In this document: positions 37,070-47,542 of the stretch, piece by piece
How the letters are laid out: every line of letters starts with the position of its first letter
Position numbering within the stretch: position 1 is the first letter of the stretch
Source of the DNA: CAVZAB01 sp963773155
Lineage (GTDB): Bacteria; Pseudomonadota; Alphaproteobacteria; Rhizobiales; Beijerinckiaceae
NCBI GenBank assembly: GCA_963773155.1
Contig: CAVZAB010000019.1
Span: 1 to 64,000, forward strand
Direction: 5' to 3'
Length of the DNA: 64,000 nt
Notes under the pieces: model-generated
What the model saw: the letters and a program-made list of their open reading frames with translations, nothing else
Database searches by the model: none
What the model was told of the DNA's origin: nothing
Translations under genes and position numbers: made by a program

Positions 37070-38303
37070 TGTAGAAGTTTCAATTCGACCTGACATGCGG
37101 TCGGAACCGTCGGACACTAATTAAGCAGTTGGCTGCTCGTTTGGTACTTCACTGAGGAACGATTTCTCGCGTGCGATCGAAGTTGCATCGATGAAGGTTT
37201 GCATGGGGGTCTTTCCGAAGCAATAGCGGCCCTGATGGGTTCGTAGCTGGTTGTATTCATCCATCCAGATGTCGAGGTCAGCCTGCAGCTCGCTGATTGT
37301 CGTATAGATCTTTTTGCGGAAGGCTATGCGATAGAACTCATCGAGCATTGTCTTGTGAAAGCGCTCGACGATTCCGTTGGTTTGCGGGCTCTTTGCCTTG
37401 GTGCGTGTGTGATCGATGTTTTCCACCGCGAGGTAGAGTTCGTATTCGTGACGGTCATGGGTACCGCAATATTCGGTGCCGCGATCGGTCAGGACCCGTT
37501 GGAGTGGGATGCCGGCATTTTCGTAGAAGGGAATGACCCGATCGTTGAGGAGATCAGCGGCGGTGATCGGGGTTTTTCTGTCGTAGAGTTTGGCAAAGCC
37601 GAGCTTGGCGTAGGTGTCGATGAAGGTCTGCTGATAGACGCGGCCGACGCCCTTCAAAGTGCCGACATAGAAAGTGTCCTGCGCACCACAATAGCCGGGG
37701 CATTCGGTTTCAAACTCGCCGTGAGCCTCCTTGTCGGCCTTGGCCTTTTCAAGCGCAGTGATCTGAGCTTCGGTGAGGATGAAGCGCTCTTGCGCCATCT
37801 TGGCCTCGAGCGCCTTCAACCGATCCTTCATGGTGGCAAGATCGTGGCGCAACCAAATCGAGCGTACACCGAACGGTGACACGATGACACCGCGTTTCAG
37901 GAGTTCGTTAGAGACGCGGGCCTGTCCGAACGCCGGTTGTTCGATCGCCATGCCGACGACCGCCGTCTCGACCTCCGGCGCCACCCGGTTCTTGAGAATA
38001 GGCTTACGACGAGAGATTTCCTGAAGGGCAATCTCGCCGCCTTTGTCGTACAGCTCCTTGAACCGGTAGAAGCTGTCGCGCGAGTATCCCATCATCTTGC
38101 ACGCGTGGCTGACATTGCCGAGTTGCTTGGCGAGTTCAAGCAGACCGGCCTTGGCTCGGATGATTTTCTGGTCCTTGGTCATCGGGTGTCTCCTGGAAAG
38201 CCATAGCGGGGGGCTGAGCAACCCCGACCAGTTCCGGCCCCCGCCACGGCTCTCACCGAGTTACGGAAAACACCGCCTGTCAGATTAAATCGAGACTTTT
38301 ACA
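37070..38303 (-). mobile_element. IS481-type insertion sequence 2, complete with target duplication
   Basis: The left end tgtagaagtttcaatt (37070 on) and the complement of the right end, tgtaaaagtctcgatt (ending at 38303), form ~31-bp imperfect inverted repeats with the TGT...ACA termini typical of IS481. ccataac flanks the element on both sides (37063-37069 and 38304-38310), a perfect 7-bp target duplication. The target is the coding region of an IS630-family transposase gene. With an intact transposase this looks like a recent insertion. Confidence 0.85.
37121..38182 (-). CDS. IS481-family transposase
   Basis: The 353-residue protein from the ATG at 38182 (MTKDQKIIRAKAGLLELAKQ, preceded by aggaga) has helix-turn-helix NVSHACKMMGYSRDSFYRF and DDE core residues in QQTFIDTYAK, VLTDRGTEYCG and TNGIVERFHKT. 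A longer in-frame start at 38221 is less likely given the ribosome site. It is intact and belongs to the complete element described at 37070-38303. Confidence 0.9.
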   Translation of the reverse strand: MTKDQKIIRAKAGLLELAKQLGNVSHACKMMGYSRDSFYRFKELYDKGGEIALQEISRRKPILKNRVAPEVETAVVGMAIEQPAFGQARVSNELLKRGVIVSPFGVRSIWLRHDLATMKDRLKALEAKMAQERFILTEAQITALEKAKADKEAHGEFETECPGYCGAQDTFYVGTLKGVGRVYQQTFIDTYAKLGFAKLYDRKTPITAADLLNDRVIPFYENAGIPLQRVLTDRGTEYCGTHDRHEYELYLAVENIDHTRTKAKSPQTNGIVERFHKTMLDEFYRIAFRKKIYTTISELQADLDIWMDEYNQLRTHQGRYCFGKTPMQTFIDATSIAREKSFLSEVPNEQPTA

Positions 38304-38440
38304 CCATAACTGTCCGCTGTCATGAAAACCATCCCCGTTGGCAATTTTTTGAAGCGTCTTCCCGCCGGCGGGCAGTCGCTCCAATTGTGTACGAGCCCGT
38401 CGCGCAAGCACAATCCGTGCTTGGTCCTGTCCCATTCACC
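38304..38440 (-). pseudogene. IS630-family transposase 5' fragment
   Basis: The reverse strand reads RIVLARRARTQLERLPAGG and KTLQKIANGDG before the insertion point of IS481 element 2. With the insertion removed this joins the helix-turn-helix portion at 37060. It shows that the IS630 copy was already present when element 2 arrived. Confidence 0.6.
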
Positions 38441-39328
38441 AAGTGAATCATATTCGCGCCTAAATGGGATTCAAGAAACGCGAATTCCTCACCAATGGCT
38501 ACGCTTCAAGTGCATTGACGACGTCGCCAAAACCGCGGGGTTTCGAAAAGGACACTTTAACCGGCTTATTCCGGCCAAAGCGGACCTATTCGAGATTTCG
38601 GCCTCCGACCGGATTGCGCCATGCTGGCCGTGGACAAACAGGCGATTTGGTCGCTCCTAAGGCCGCAACGTCGGTGACGATGGGAACAGCCGCTCTCCCA
38701 AACCGCGCCGAGATCCGACAGCGAGCCCCAGATCTGCGCTCGCAGCCGGGGTGCTAGAAAGGTCACGCTCGATCCGCAGCGCAGCGAGACCCGCTTTTGC
38801 TTGTTAAGAAGTCGAGGTCACGTTCGTCCCGCACAATTGTGCCAGCAGCAGCCAGAAGATGGCTAAAAGCAGCAGATTGATGGTAGTTTGTTGCTGTATT
38901 CGGGCCCATTTTTGGGTTCGACGCGCGAACCGGCATTCTTCCGTCCCAACCGGCAAGTCTAGCAGCCGTGGCACGCGGGGCCTGTCAAGGCTGGCGGCAC
39001 CTTTCGCGACCAACCGCACGGCTTTGCCTTGATTGGCCCGAGTGCGCCGGCGTCCTTGATCAGATCGGGGCCGAAAGCGGTCATCGGGTCATAGGGAAAT
39101 TCAAACCGGTGGCCTTAGTTATGGTGAAATTCACGCCACTGGTGACATCATTAACGGCGTCAGAGTACAGGCCAAATACAGAAAGTCCTCCGCGGCCAGC
39201 GCAAACTTTGTGTTCTAAAATCCGCTCAGGAATTGACTTCACTTGATGTCAAATTTCGACGGAATTCAAATCCGCATGCGAACCCAAGAATTTCTGCTTC
39301 GACATCCGTGCTCGGGCGTTCTGAGGGA
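38441..39328. other. Gap without recognisable gene
   Basis: About 890 bases. Short frames on both strands have no convincing start or family. One reverse frame (38804-39019) ends in a hydrophobic run (TINLLLLAIFWLLLAQL) but lacks support. Confidence 0.35.
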
Positions 39329-40483
39329 TCATCTTTCGAACTGGAAGTTCGCGAAGCGGTGAAGTTCCTCTTCGATCATCGTTTTCTGCAACGCGGGCGA
39401 TTCTCCGCCGATCCAGGTCCATTGTTGGACCAGCAATTTCTGATGCAAACGATCTGTCTTAAGATCAATTGCAGCAACGATCTTGTCGCCACTTAGTATG
39501 GGCAGAGCAAAATACCCGAGCACCCTCTTTTCCTTTGGCAAATAGGCTTCAAACCTGTGGTTATAATCAAAAAACAGCTCGAGTCGTCTGCGCTGTATTA
39601 TAAGAGGATCGAACGGTGAAAGGATATGAATCGTTTCATCTATCGTACGTGGAACACGATCCAGCACATGAGGTTTCGACCAGTGCTCAATTTTTGCCTT
39701 CCCTTTGATCACAACCGGCGTTAGGGTTCCACGCCTTACTCTTTCCTCGATCAGCTTTCGAACGGCCGGTTTATTCTTGGCCGCAAGGTGACAGATGGAA
39801 TCAAGGCTCACCAACCCTTGCGATCGAAGTGCCCTATCAAGCTGATAGGCCACAATCTGTTTTTCGGATGCTGGCTTCGGCCTCCGCTCCCACCCGAAAT
39901 GACGGTCGATGAGGTCATACTTCTTTAGCATTCCGAATCGTTCACTAACCGTTAGATCGCCTCTGAAGAAAGCAAATTGCAACGCCCGTTTCGACGGCTT
40001 CCTACTGGCCCAAGCGTGGTCTTTTTCGATCAAAACATCGTCTTCTATATCGCGTATTGAAAGAGCACCACACTTACGGATGAGAGCTACAACCTTTCGA
40101 AGATCTTTCTTTGTCACCGAGCCAAACCGGATCTCCGGCGACTCACGGTACCGCTTCATATCTCGCAAGAAGAAACGGATATCCCTTGTTGGAACATATG
40201 AAAGCGCATGGGTCCAATACTCGAAGACGCTCTTATCAACGGTCTGTGCTTGACGAAGATGTTCACGCCGATAGCCCGGGATCCGATTCCTCAGGATGTG
40301 ATGGTGGCAACGCTCGATCACATTGATGGTGTCGATCTGCAGATAGCCAAGATGTTCCACCGCGGCGAGTGCCGCCTCAGGTCCGCTTCCGAATGATCCA
40401 GGCACGTCCAAACGCTGAGCGTGAAGCCATATATGCCTGGCATCGTACTCGGAAATTGTGATGGATTTGGGCACAGTTTTCAA
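39329..40483 (-). CDS. Winged-helix DNA glycosylase family protein, AlkX/YcaQ-like
   Basis: The 384-residue protein belongs to the HTH_42 family (YcaQ/AlkZ/AlkX), whose members unhook DNA interstrand crosslinks and excise bulky or N7-alkylated bases. The N-terminal catalytic block LGYLQIDTINVIERCHHHIL holds Q-I-D (about 48-50), the QxD motif reported for AlkX-type enzymes (AlkZ has QxQ). The other conserved blocks are present: EYWTHALSYVPT, and near the C-terminus LSPFDPLIIQRRRLELFFDYNHRFEAYLPKEKR. It is intact and monocistronic. Confidence 0.82.
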   Translation of the reverse strand: MKTVPKSITISEYDARHIWLHAQRLDVPGSFGSGPEAALAAVEHLGYLQIDTINVIERCHHHILRNRIPGYRREHLRQAQTVDKSVFEYWTHALSYVPTRDIRFFLRDMKRYRESPEIRFGSVTKKDLRKVVALIRKCGALSIRDIEDDVLIEKDHAWASRKPSKRALQFAFFRGDLTVSERFGMLKKYDLIDRHFGWERRPKPASEKQIVAYQLDRALRSQGLVSLDSICHLAAKNKPAVRKLIEERVRRGTLTPVVIKGKAKIEHWSKPHVLDRVPRTIDETIHILSPFDPLIIQRRRLELFFDYNHRFEAYLPKEKRVLGYFALPILSGDKIVAAIDLKTDRLHQKLLVQQWTWIGGESPALQKTMIEEELHRFANFQFER

Positions 40484-41045
40484 CGTTAATGGACCAATGA
40501 CCGAGCTAGGCGTAGCCAGCTTTCAAAACTTTGGACGTCGGGCAAGACCATTGCTGGACGGGTACACATATTTATCGATCAAGTCAGGATACTACGACGT
40601 TGGTCGGTTGAAGGTTGCGTCAGATTCGAACGGCCGACAAGTGGGTGTAAGTTGAGGCCAATATTGGACGGGGGATTTTACTGCCGAATTTCTATAGGCG
40701 GCTTGTGAGCGACACGACGGCGCTTCCAATTCGTCCGGTTCTGACCCGAATATGCGGCCCGGCCGCGCGATGCAAGAGAATTCGTCGAGCTGTCGATTGT
40801 GGTCCCGCATCAAAGAATGCGACCTCCAATTGGGGCGCGTTCTCCCCGGGGTCATCATTTAGATCAGCGCGCCTGCCATCCTATGAGCGGACACGTCTCA
40901 ATAAGGCCATCTTAGTCACCATTTCTCGCAAACCCCCGGAAGACCGATGCTCATCTCGTATCGTCCTCTCGCAGGCCTCGACGGGAACACCTTGTGCCTG
41001 AGCGGTGACGGCGGTGGCCGCCCGACCTGCGTCAACGCTAGCGCA
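40484..41045. other. Gap without recognisable gene
   Basis: About 560 bases upstream of the AlkX-like gene and downstream of the antiporter. No supported frame or structure. Confidence 0.35.
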
Positions 41046-42651
41046 CTAATCCTCGTCGCGCGAATTGACCACGCGCGCCTCGCGGAGATCTAATTCTTTT
41101 TCCAGCCGGCGTCGAGCCTCATCGGTCAGCTTATGGTCACAATACAGATCGTTGATATGCTGCCGTTCGGCGGCGATCAAACTAAGATCTATCTCATCGT
41201 GAAGTTCGGAGAGCTCATTGCGTTCATGCACGTCGTCGGCTGCAATCTCAGATCGCAAAAGCCGCGAGCGATGAGCGGTACGAAGGGCTTCGGCAACCTC
41301 GCCAGAGGGATTCCTCTCGCTCACAAATTGATCCAAAAGTCTCAAAGCCGCACGCGCGGCCTGGCGTCGTGCGCTTTGCTCAGCGATCCGATCGCCGTGG
41401 CGCTCGCGGCGGCCAGCGTTGGCGAGACCGAGCGTGCGCATCATCCATGGCAGCATCGAGCCCTGTCCGACAAGAGTTCACAATAATGACGCTGAAAGTC
41501 AGAAACAGTATCAGGTCGCGCTGGGGAAACAGTTGGCCGTTTTCGGTCCTCAAAGGAATTGCGAGCGCAGCGGCGAGCGATACGATGCCGCGCACTCCGG
41601 TAAAGGCCAGCGCAAAGGGCCATTGCCAAGGCGGCGCAGGGTCGGCGCGTCTAATAGCCGGAATAAGCCAGCGAGGCAGATAAGTTGCCGGATAAACCCA
41701 GACGAAGCGAGCAACAATCACGACAGCACTTACGAGGAGTGCCGACATAGTTAGCCTCGAGGCGGGATATTCGCCAATGTTCGCAATGATTTCGCGCGCC
41801 TGAAGGCCCGTGATAAGGAAAACCATACCTTCGATTAGATAGATCAGGAAACCCCAGAAAAAAATTCCTTGCAGGCGCGTCGCAGCGCTGATCAATCTGA
41901 ACCCGTTCCAGCTTATATAGAGCCCGGCTGTTACCGTCGCAAGTACGCCAGATCCTCCAAGATGCTGCGGCGGCCAAAACGCCAGGAACGGAGTTAGCAC
42001 CGAAAGCGTAACTTCAATTCGTGGATCTCGCACCCAACGTCGCAAGCGTAACATAATCCAACCTACGCCGATCCCCCAAAGGAGTTCGCCAGCAATTATC
42101 GCACCGAAGTCGATTGCTGCGCGAGCGAAAGAGAATTCGTTAGTGCCTACAGCAACCACTGCGAAACGGTAGAGGATAAGCGCCGTCGCATCGTTGGCCA
42201 GACCCTCGCCCTCGAGGATGACCAGAATGCGTTTTGGAAGCTTGAGCCGACGGGCGATGGAGAGTGGCGCTACGGCGTCCGGCGGTGAGACGATCGCGCC
42301 CAAGAGAAAACCCAACGGCCAGGGGATGGCTAACATAAAATGGGTCGCGACTGCGACGGCGGCGGTTGTGAAAAGAACGCAGCCAACCGCAAGAAGCGTT
42401 ATGGGACGCAGGTTAAATCGAAATTCGCGCCAGCTCATCGATACCGCTGACGAGTAGACGATGGGCGGCAGCACCACCAACAGCACGATTTCAGGCGAAA
42501 TTTCAATGGTCGGAAGGCCAGGGATCAGCGCGAGAAGAACCCCGATCGATACCAGGAGTATTGACGGGGGGATCTTGAGTCGGACGGCGACGAAAGCAAC
42601 CGCCGCGATCACAGCCAGTAGTAGCACCAACAACTGGATCATTGAAATCAT
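41046..42651 (-). pseudogene. Na+/H+ antiporter (CPA1/NhaP type) with a single frameshift
   Basis: The first ~390 residues encode a CPA1 antiporter with about 12 membrane segments, including the ion-binding stretch LEGEGLANDATALILYR with its ND pair and FTGVRGIVSLAAALAIP. Near 41468, after FSVIIV, the frame breaks. The expected continuation LVGQGSMLPWMMRTLGL and the soluble C-terminal tail (SELHDEIDLSLIAAERQHI) follow in another frame to 41046. Removing the indel would give a ~530-residue normal protein. The membrane part alone may still be made, but without the C-terminal regulatory tail. Confidence 0.82.
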
Positions 42652-44455
42652 CGTTGTCTCCGATGGCGATCGGGTATTGAGCTAAAGAGTGCCGACGAGT
42701 TCTATAACTAACGGTTGTGGCATCGGACCTCCTCTATAGCAGGCCGCGAGGGGCGCGGCGTAGCCTGCTGCCGTGATCCTTCGCCAGAAGGATCATGCAA
42801 CCTTTGTGAGGGTCAAGGTTCAGTCGTTCCAACCGACAGAGGTCTGCTTTCCCAACTCCTGGTTTGAGCCGGTCAAGGGGGCGCGCTCTAGGCTGGTCGC
42901 GCGGCAGTTTCGAAATCGTGAGCACCAGGGGGAGGGGTGCGGTCGATCCGCTCATAAAGATGCGGCCTGGTCCGTGTTTGGATTTGCCACGCTGCGGCTC
43001 TTCGTTGCAGCGCAGCGACGCGTGCGCCGTCGCGGGTGAAGCGGACGCTTCGCGGACAGGACCCAACCGGCGCCGTTGACTACTTGTACTCCAAGAGTAA
43101 CCTTAATCGTGATGGCGGTTGGCATTCGCAAGGGTGATCTCGAATTCATGTGGTCCCGGGAGGGGGCCAACGATTGTCACGTGCTCTCCGCTTTCGTCTG
43201 CCCCATTGCCAGGGACTCGTCATCGACGACGTCCACGTGGCTCTATCCCTCACTGCACAGGACTGAACGAAAACCCCGCCCTCGCTGAGGCCACGGAGTG
43301 GGAGTCGACGTTAATCCGCGCTGGAGAGTGTGGAGCCGTGAGGGGGAGCACGCCGGCCGGTCCGAGCAGGTCGGCGACTGTCTGGCCGATCCGCCTTCCG
43401 CTGGTCGCATCATGACCAGTGAAGCCACCGGAGTGATGGAGAGACCCTCGATCCGCGTCGCATCGCTTGCCTTCTTTGCTGAGTTGTGTTGCCCTCGTTA
43501 GTCGATTTGGCGGTTATCAGAGTTCGTACGTCAGCACCCCTCAGATATCGCTTTTGGCGCTGGCTATCCGGCTCATGCGCCTTTCTCAATCCAACTGGCC
43601 CCGGTGAGTGATGCCGTTGGAGGTCAAACCTCAGTGTCGAACCAGCAAACTTGAACCTGACCGAGGCAAGCTTCGCTCGACACCGCCGAGCAAGGCAGGG
43701 TGAGGCCAAATCTCTGTTGGACATTGTTGGCGGCTGCCGGGTGCCGCCGCCCTACAGGGCAGAGGTGTGGTTTGACATGGGACAATGGGGACGACCAAGC
43801 AATTGCCTAATAGTTAGCTGAGCGTCAGGGTGCGAGGAGAGTAGCAAATGCGGCGAAGGGCCGGACTGACGGCGGGCCTAATCCACCCATACGAGCTGCG
43901 GCCGAGAATCCCCAACAATCTGGCCTGACTCGTTTATGGCTGGGTGCCGCCTCCTTGCTGTCTGGGAGAATCATATGTCAGTAGGTCCCTTAGCGAGCGG
44001 AATAAAGAGGAATAAAGATCTGCGTTCTTGATCGTTCGGCCTCCGCCGCCCGCCTTTAGGCCACAGCCAGGCATGCGGCGTCCTCGCCTTTCGGCGCCGT
44101 GAACCGGGCCAACACGGCCTCGCGTACTTCAGATGCCACGCGTGGTAGCATTGTCATTGGGACGGTCAAAGGGCGACCTTAGCGTCTATCGAGCGCCTTC
44201 CGCCTTCCGCTGCTTGGCCACTCGTTGCTGCCGTGACCTGGTCAATCGATGGGTGCTGGCGAACTCCTGCCTGGAGAGATACCGCTGGGCATGTCGGCTC
44301 CGTTCCCTGTGTCGAGCCCGATCGATTCCCGGGCCGGCAGGTGCGCACTTGCTCCGCGTTCACCCGGGCGCCATCGAACTCAACCACTTGAGAACATCTA
44401 GCAACGCGATCCACCGTGACACCTCGCCGACCCCGCCCGTCCACCGAGCGAAAGC
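42652..44455. other. 1.8-kb stretch without a supported gene
   Basis: Composition is GC-rich with many short overlapping frames, none with a recognised product. It contains the hairpin at 42774-42795 and a tandem ggaataaaga-like word near 44000-44020. It looks like eroded coding or intergenic debris. Confidence 0.35.
42774..42795. promoter_or_regulatory. Perfect 9-bp hairpin upstream of the antiporter gene
   Basis: tgatccttc and gaaggatca pair perfectly around a 4-base loop, about 120 bases before the antiporter start. No T-run follows in either direction. It may be an operator or an RNA structure; function is unknown. Confidence 0.35.
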
Positions 44456-46841
44456 CTATGAAAACAAGGAGAGCTCGTTGAGCCGGCGGCCAAGCGTAAG
44501 CCCGGAAACGGTGGAGACAATGCCACTGATGTCAATGCCGTAGTGTCGATAAAGATCGGCGATCGTGCCTGTCTGTCCGAAATGCTCCACGCCAAGCGGC
44601 ACGGTCTTATGACCGCGGACAGCTCCAAGCCAAGCCAGTGTAGCCGGATGTCCATCGGTGACCGTGACGAGAGTGCAGTGAGTAGGAAGATTGCCGAGGA
44701 GGGTTTCGATATGGCCTGTCGCATTGCCTTGACCGCGCCTGCGGGCGCGTTGGGCCGCTGTCCATCCAGCGTTCAGCCGGTCGGCCGACGTGACGGCAAG
44801 AACCCCAATATCCCGTCTGTTCTCGCCGATGCGACCTGCAGCGGCGATGACTTCCGGTGCCACGCAACCTTGATAAGCGAGCACGACGTCGGCATTCGGC
44901 CCAGGTCGGCGCAGCCAGTAGGCGCCATCAATGACGCCTTGCCGAAAGGTCTCGTCGCGACGTCCGGTCGGCTGTTCAAGTGGTCTCGTTGTTAGTCGCA
45001 GATAGACTGACCCACCTGTTTCGTCACGAAGCCATGTCCGCTCATCAGGATCTCCATCGCCATCACGCTGCATGTAATCGAATGACCAGTCCATAATTAC
45101 GGAAAGCTCGTCGAGGAACGCTGGTTCGAAACTGGCGAGACCGTCCTGGCTAATGCCGATCAACTGTGAGCCGATCGACTGATGGGCGCCGCCTTCAGGA
45201 GCGAGCGACACTCCCGAGGGAGTACCGACAATTATAAATCGAGCGTCCTGATAGCAGGCATAGTTCAGCGCATCGAGGCCTCTGGAGATAAAGGCATCGT
45301 AAACCGTGCCTATTGGGAGCACCCGCTCACCAAATAGAGAATGTGACAGGCCTGCCACTCCGAGGAGGAGAAAAAGGTTCATCTCGGCAATGCCGAGTTC
45401 GATATGCTGTCCCTCGGGGGAAAAGACCCACTTCTGGGTTGAAAGGACATGTTCATCTTGGAATGTATCGGGTCTGGCATCGCGGGCAAAAAGACCACGG
45501 CGGTTCACCCATGCACCGAGATTGGTCGAAACGGTGACATCCGGTGCCATGGTAACGATCCGATCGGCAAGTCCATCCTCCGACTTAGCCAAGGCATCGA
45601 GAAATCTTACCAAAGCCGGCCTGGGTGGAAAGCGTTCGGTCGTCCAAAAATACCGGACCGTGCGTTGCGATTTTGGCAGCTTTAAACCGGCGGCTGCCTT
45701 TCCTAAAAAATGGAATTCTTGACAGGAACTTACTCAAGTCCGACGTGCTCGTCAAAGTGGAAAACTTGTCCCATTCCTTACCCTTGGGAACATTCATCGT
45801 CGCCTGAAATTCGGCCATCTGCACGTTGGTCATCAGACCGGCGTGGTTGTCCTTATGACCCGCCAGCGGCGTACCCCAGCCTTTGATCGTATAGGCGAGA
45901 AAGACTGTCGGCCGGATGTGATCGATGCTATCAAAGGCATCAACGAGAGTTTCGATGCAATGCCCCCCCAGATTGCTCATCAACGCCGCAAGTTCCTCAT
46001 CCGAACGGCGCCCAAGGAGCCTGGCAACTAAACCTTGATCACCTATCTCATAGAGAATGCGCTTGCGCCATGCGGCGCCGCCTTGAAAGGTAAGAGCCGA
46101 ATAAAGTTGGTTTGGGCACCGGTCGATCCACTCCAGCAATTTGTCGCCGCCGGGTTCCTCAAAGGCGGCCCTTTGGAGCGCTCCGTACTTTAGAATGACG
46201 ACGTCCCAACCGAAGGCACGGAATATGGCTTCGATCCGCTGCCACAGACCTTCACGCACCACGCCGTCGAGGCTTTGGCGGTTGTAGTCGATGATCCACC
46301 AAGTATTCCTCAAACCATGCTTCCAACCTTCCTGAAGGCATTCGTAGACATTGCCCTCGTCGAGTTCGGCATCGCCAACCAGCGCAATCATGCGCCCGTT
46401 GGGACGCATTTTCGCCCAGGCCTTGCCGGCGAGATAGTCCTGCATGAGGGAGGCGAAAGCAGTGATTGCGACGCCAAGGCCAACCGAACCGGTGGAGAAG
46501 TCGACGTCGTCGATATCCTTTGTGCGGCTTGGATAGGACTGGGCTCCCCCGAAACCGCGAAAATTCTCGAGCCTTTCCCTAGTCTGATTGCCGATCAGAT
46601 ATTGGATGGCGTGGAATACGGGCGAAGCGTGCGGTTTGACCGCCACACGATCCTCCGGGCGCAGTGTATGGCAATAAAGGGCTGTCATGATCGACACTAT
46701 GGAGGCTGAGGACGCTTGATGGCCGCCGACCTTAACTTCGTCTTTCTCACGCAGGTGGTTGGCGTTGTGAATTGTCCAACATGCAAGCCAAAGGATCTGC
46801 TTCTCGATGGCTTTAAGGTGTTGAATTTCATTCTCTAACAT
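44456..46841 (-). pseudogene. Homodimeric 2-oxoacid dehydrogenase E1 (AceE/MdeB-like), frameshifted
   Basis: From the ATG at 46841 the frame encodes an AceE-type thiamine-diphosphate enzyme: LACWTIHNANHLREKDEVKVGGHQASSAS, the ThDP/Mg motif GDAELDEGN followed by DYNRQSLDG, and HKDNHAGLM. After STQAGFGKI at about 45610 an extra T shifts the frame. The second part (LDALAKSEDGLADRIVTMAPDVTVSTN, FSPEGQHIELGIAEMN, TSADRLNAGW) completes the transketolase-like C-terminus at 44456. The intact length would be ~790 residues. In Pseudomonas putida MdeB, an AceE homologue next to methionine gamma-lyase, acts on 2-oxobutyrate. The divergent PLP gene at 47543 supports that reading. Confidence 0.8.
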
Positions 46842-46867
46842 AATTGCACCCCGCGGTTTTCGGCCAT

Positions 46868-47050
46868 TCAAAGCATTTGATTCGCGTGAAATATCTCCGA
46901 ACCTTCGGGAAAACGTCCCATGAACTCAATCGATCGAGGCGATATTTGCGCGACTGCCAATTGGATGAAAGCCAAAAATATTGCGCCAAGCTTGTCGTGG
47001 CGTGTCGCGATCCCATCTGCAGCGGCTCGATGAATCGCACCGTGTGCCAC
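46868..47050 (-). pseudogene. IS5-family transposase C-terminal fragment
   Basis: The reverse frame reads ADGIATRHDKLGAIFLAFIQLA, the conserved C-terminus of IS5-type transposases (usually IATRYDKLAANYLAFIQLA). It sits in the spacer between the two divergent methionine-related genes, and nothing else of the element is identifiable. The rest of the 46872-47542 spacer shows no gene. Confidence 0.6.
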
Positions 47051-47484
47051 AGTTCAGCATGCGTCTCAAATGCAGCGCCGTCGGTCCAGCACTCGTAGAG
47101 AGCCGTGGGTCTCGAAAGAGCGACAGTGCTGAAGGACAAAAACAGCCAAGCCCATCGCGAGGAGGACTGAGGAGGGCTCGCATTGCTGCAGCCGCGGCGC
47201 CTTCACCGCTCTTGCGCATAAAAACGTCCGAGTGTGTAGGGTTCCATTTGTTACTCCCCTATTCCCGAAGATCGTCTGTCGCCTTCCCGCCCGGTCAAGC
47301 GAAAGGCCACTCTGAGGAGATGTCGAAACTCCACTGTCGGGCTGGGCCAGACAATATTGGTTTGGCATTTCTGGCGGCTCAACGCACGAAATTGGCGCCG
47401 GTGAAATCGCTGTCCGAGTCGAAAAGCAGAATATTATCGGCAAATGGCAAAGGATAGCAGCCGTTAGGGTGCTAGCATAGTCAA

Positions 47485-47511
47485 TATACAGGGCGGTGAT
47501 GCCGTTGTATA
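47485..47511. promoter_or_regulatory. Inverted repeat upstream of the PLP-enzyme gene
   Basis: tataca and tgtata are a 6-bp inverted repeat separated by 15 bases, 32 bases before the ATG. It could bind an Lrp-type regulator (MdeR in Pseudomonas is Lrp-like), but no such gene is in the window. Inference from symmetry only. Confidence 0.25.
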
Positions 47512-47542
47512 GCCGAGTCAAATCTCTAACGGAGTCAGGTTC

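Noticed and set aside
42773..43420. Overlapping open frames on both strands as genes
   Set aside because: Composition is that of GC-rich noncoding DNA, with no ribosome site or recognisable product.
47460..47542. SAM-II riboswitch before the PLP-enzyme gene
   Set aside because: The conserved SAM-II pseudoknot elements could not be found; only a short inverted repeat is present.
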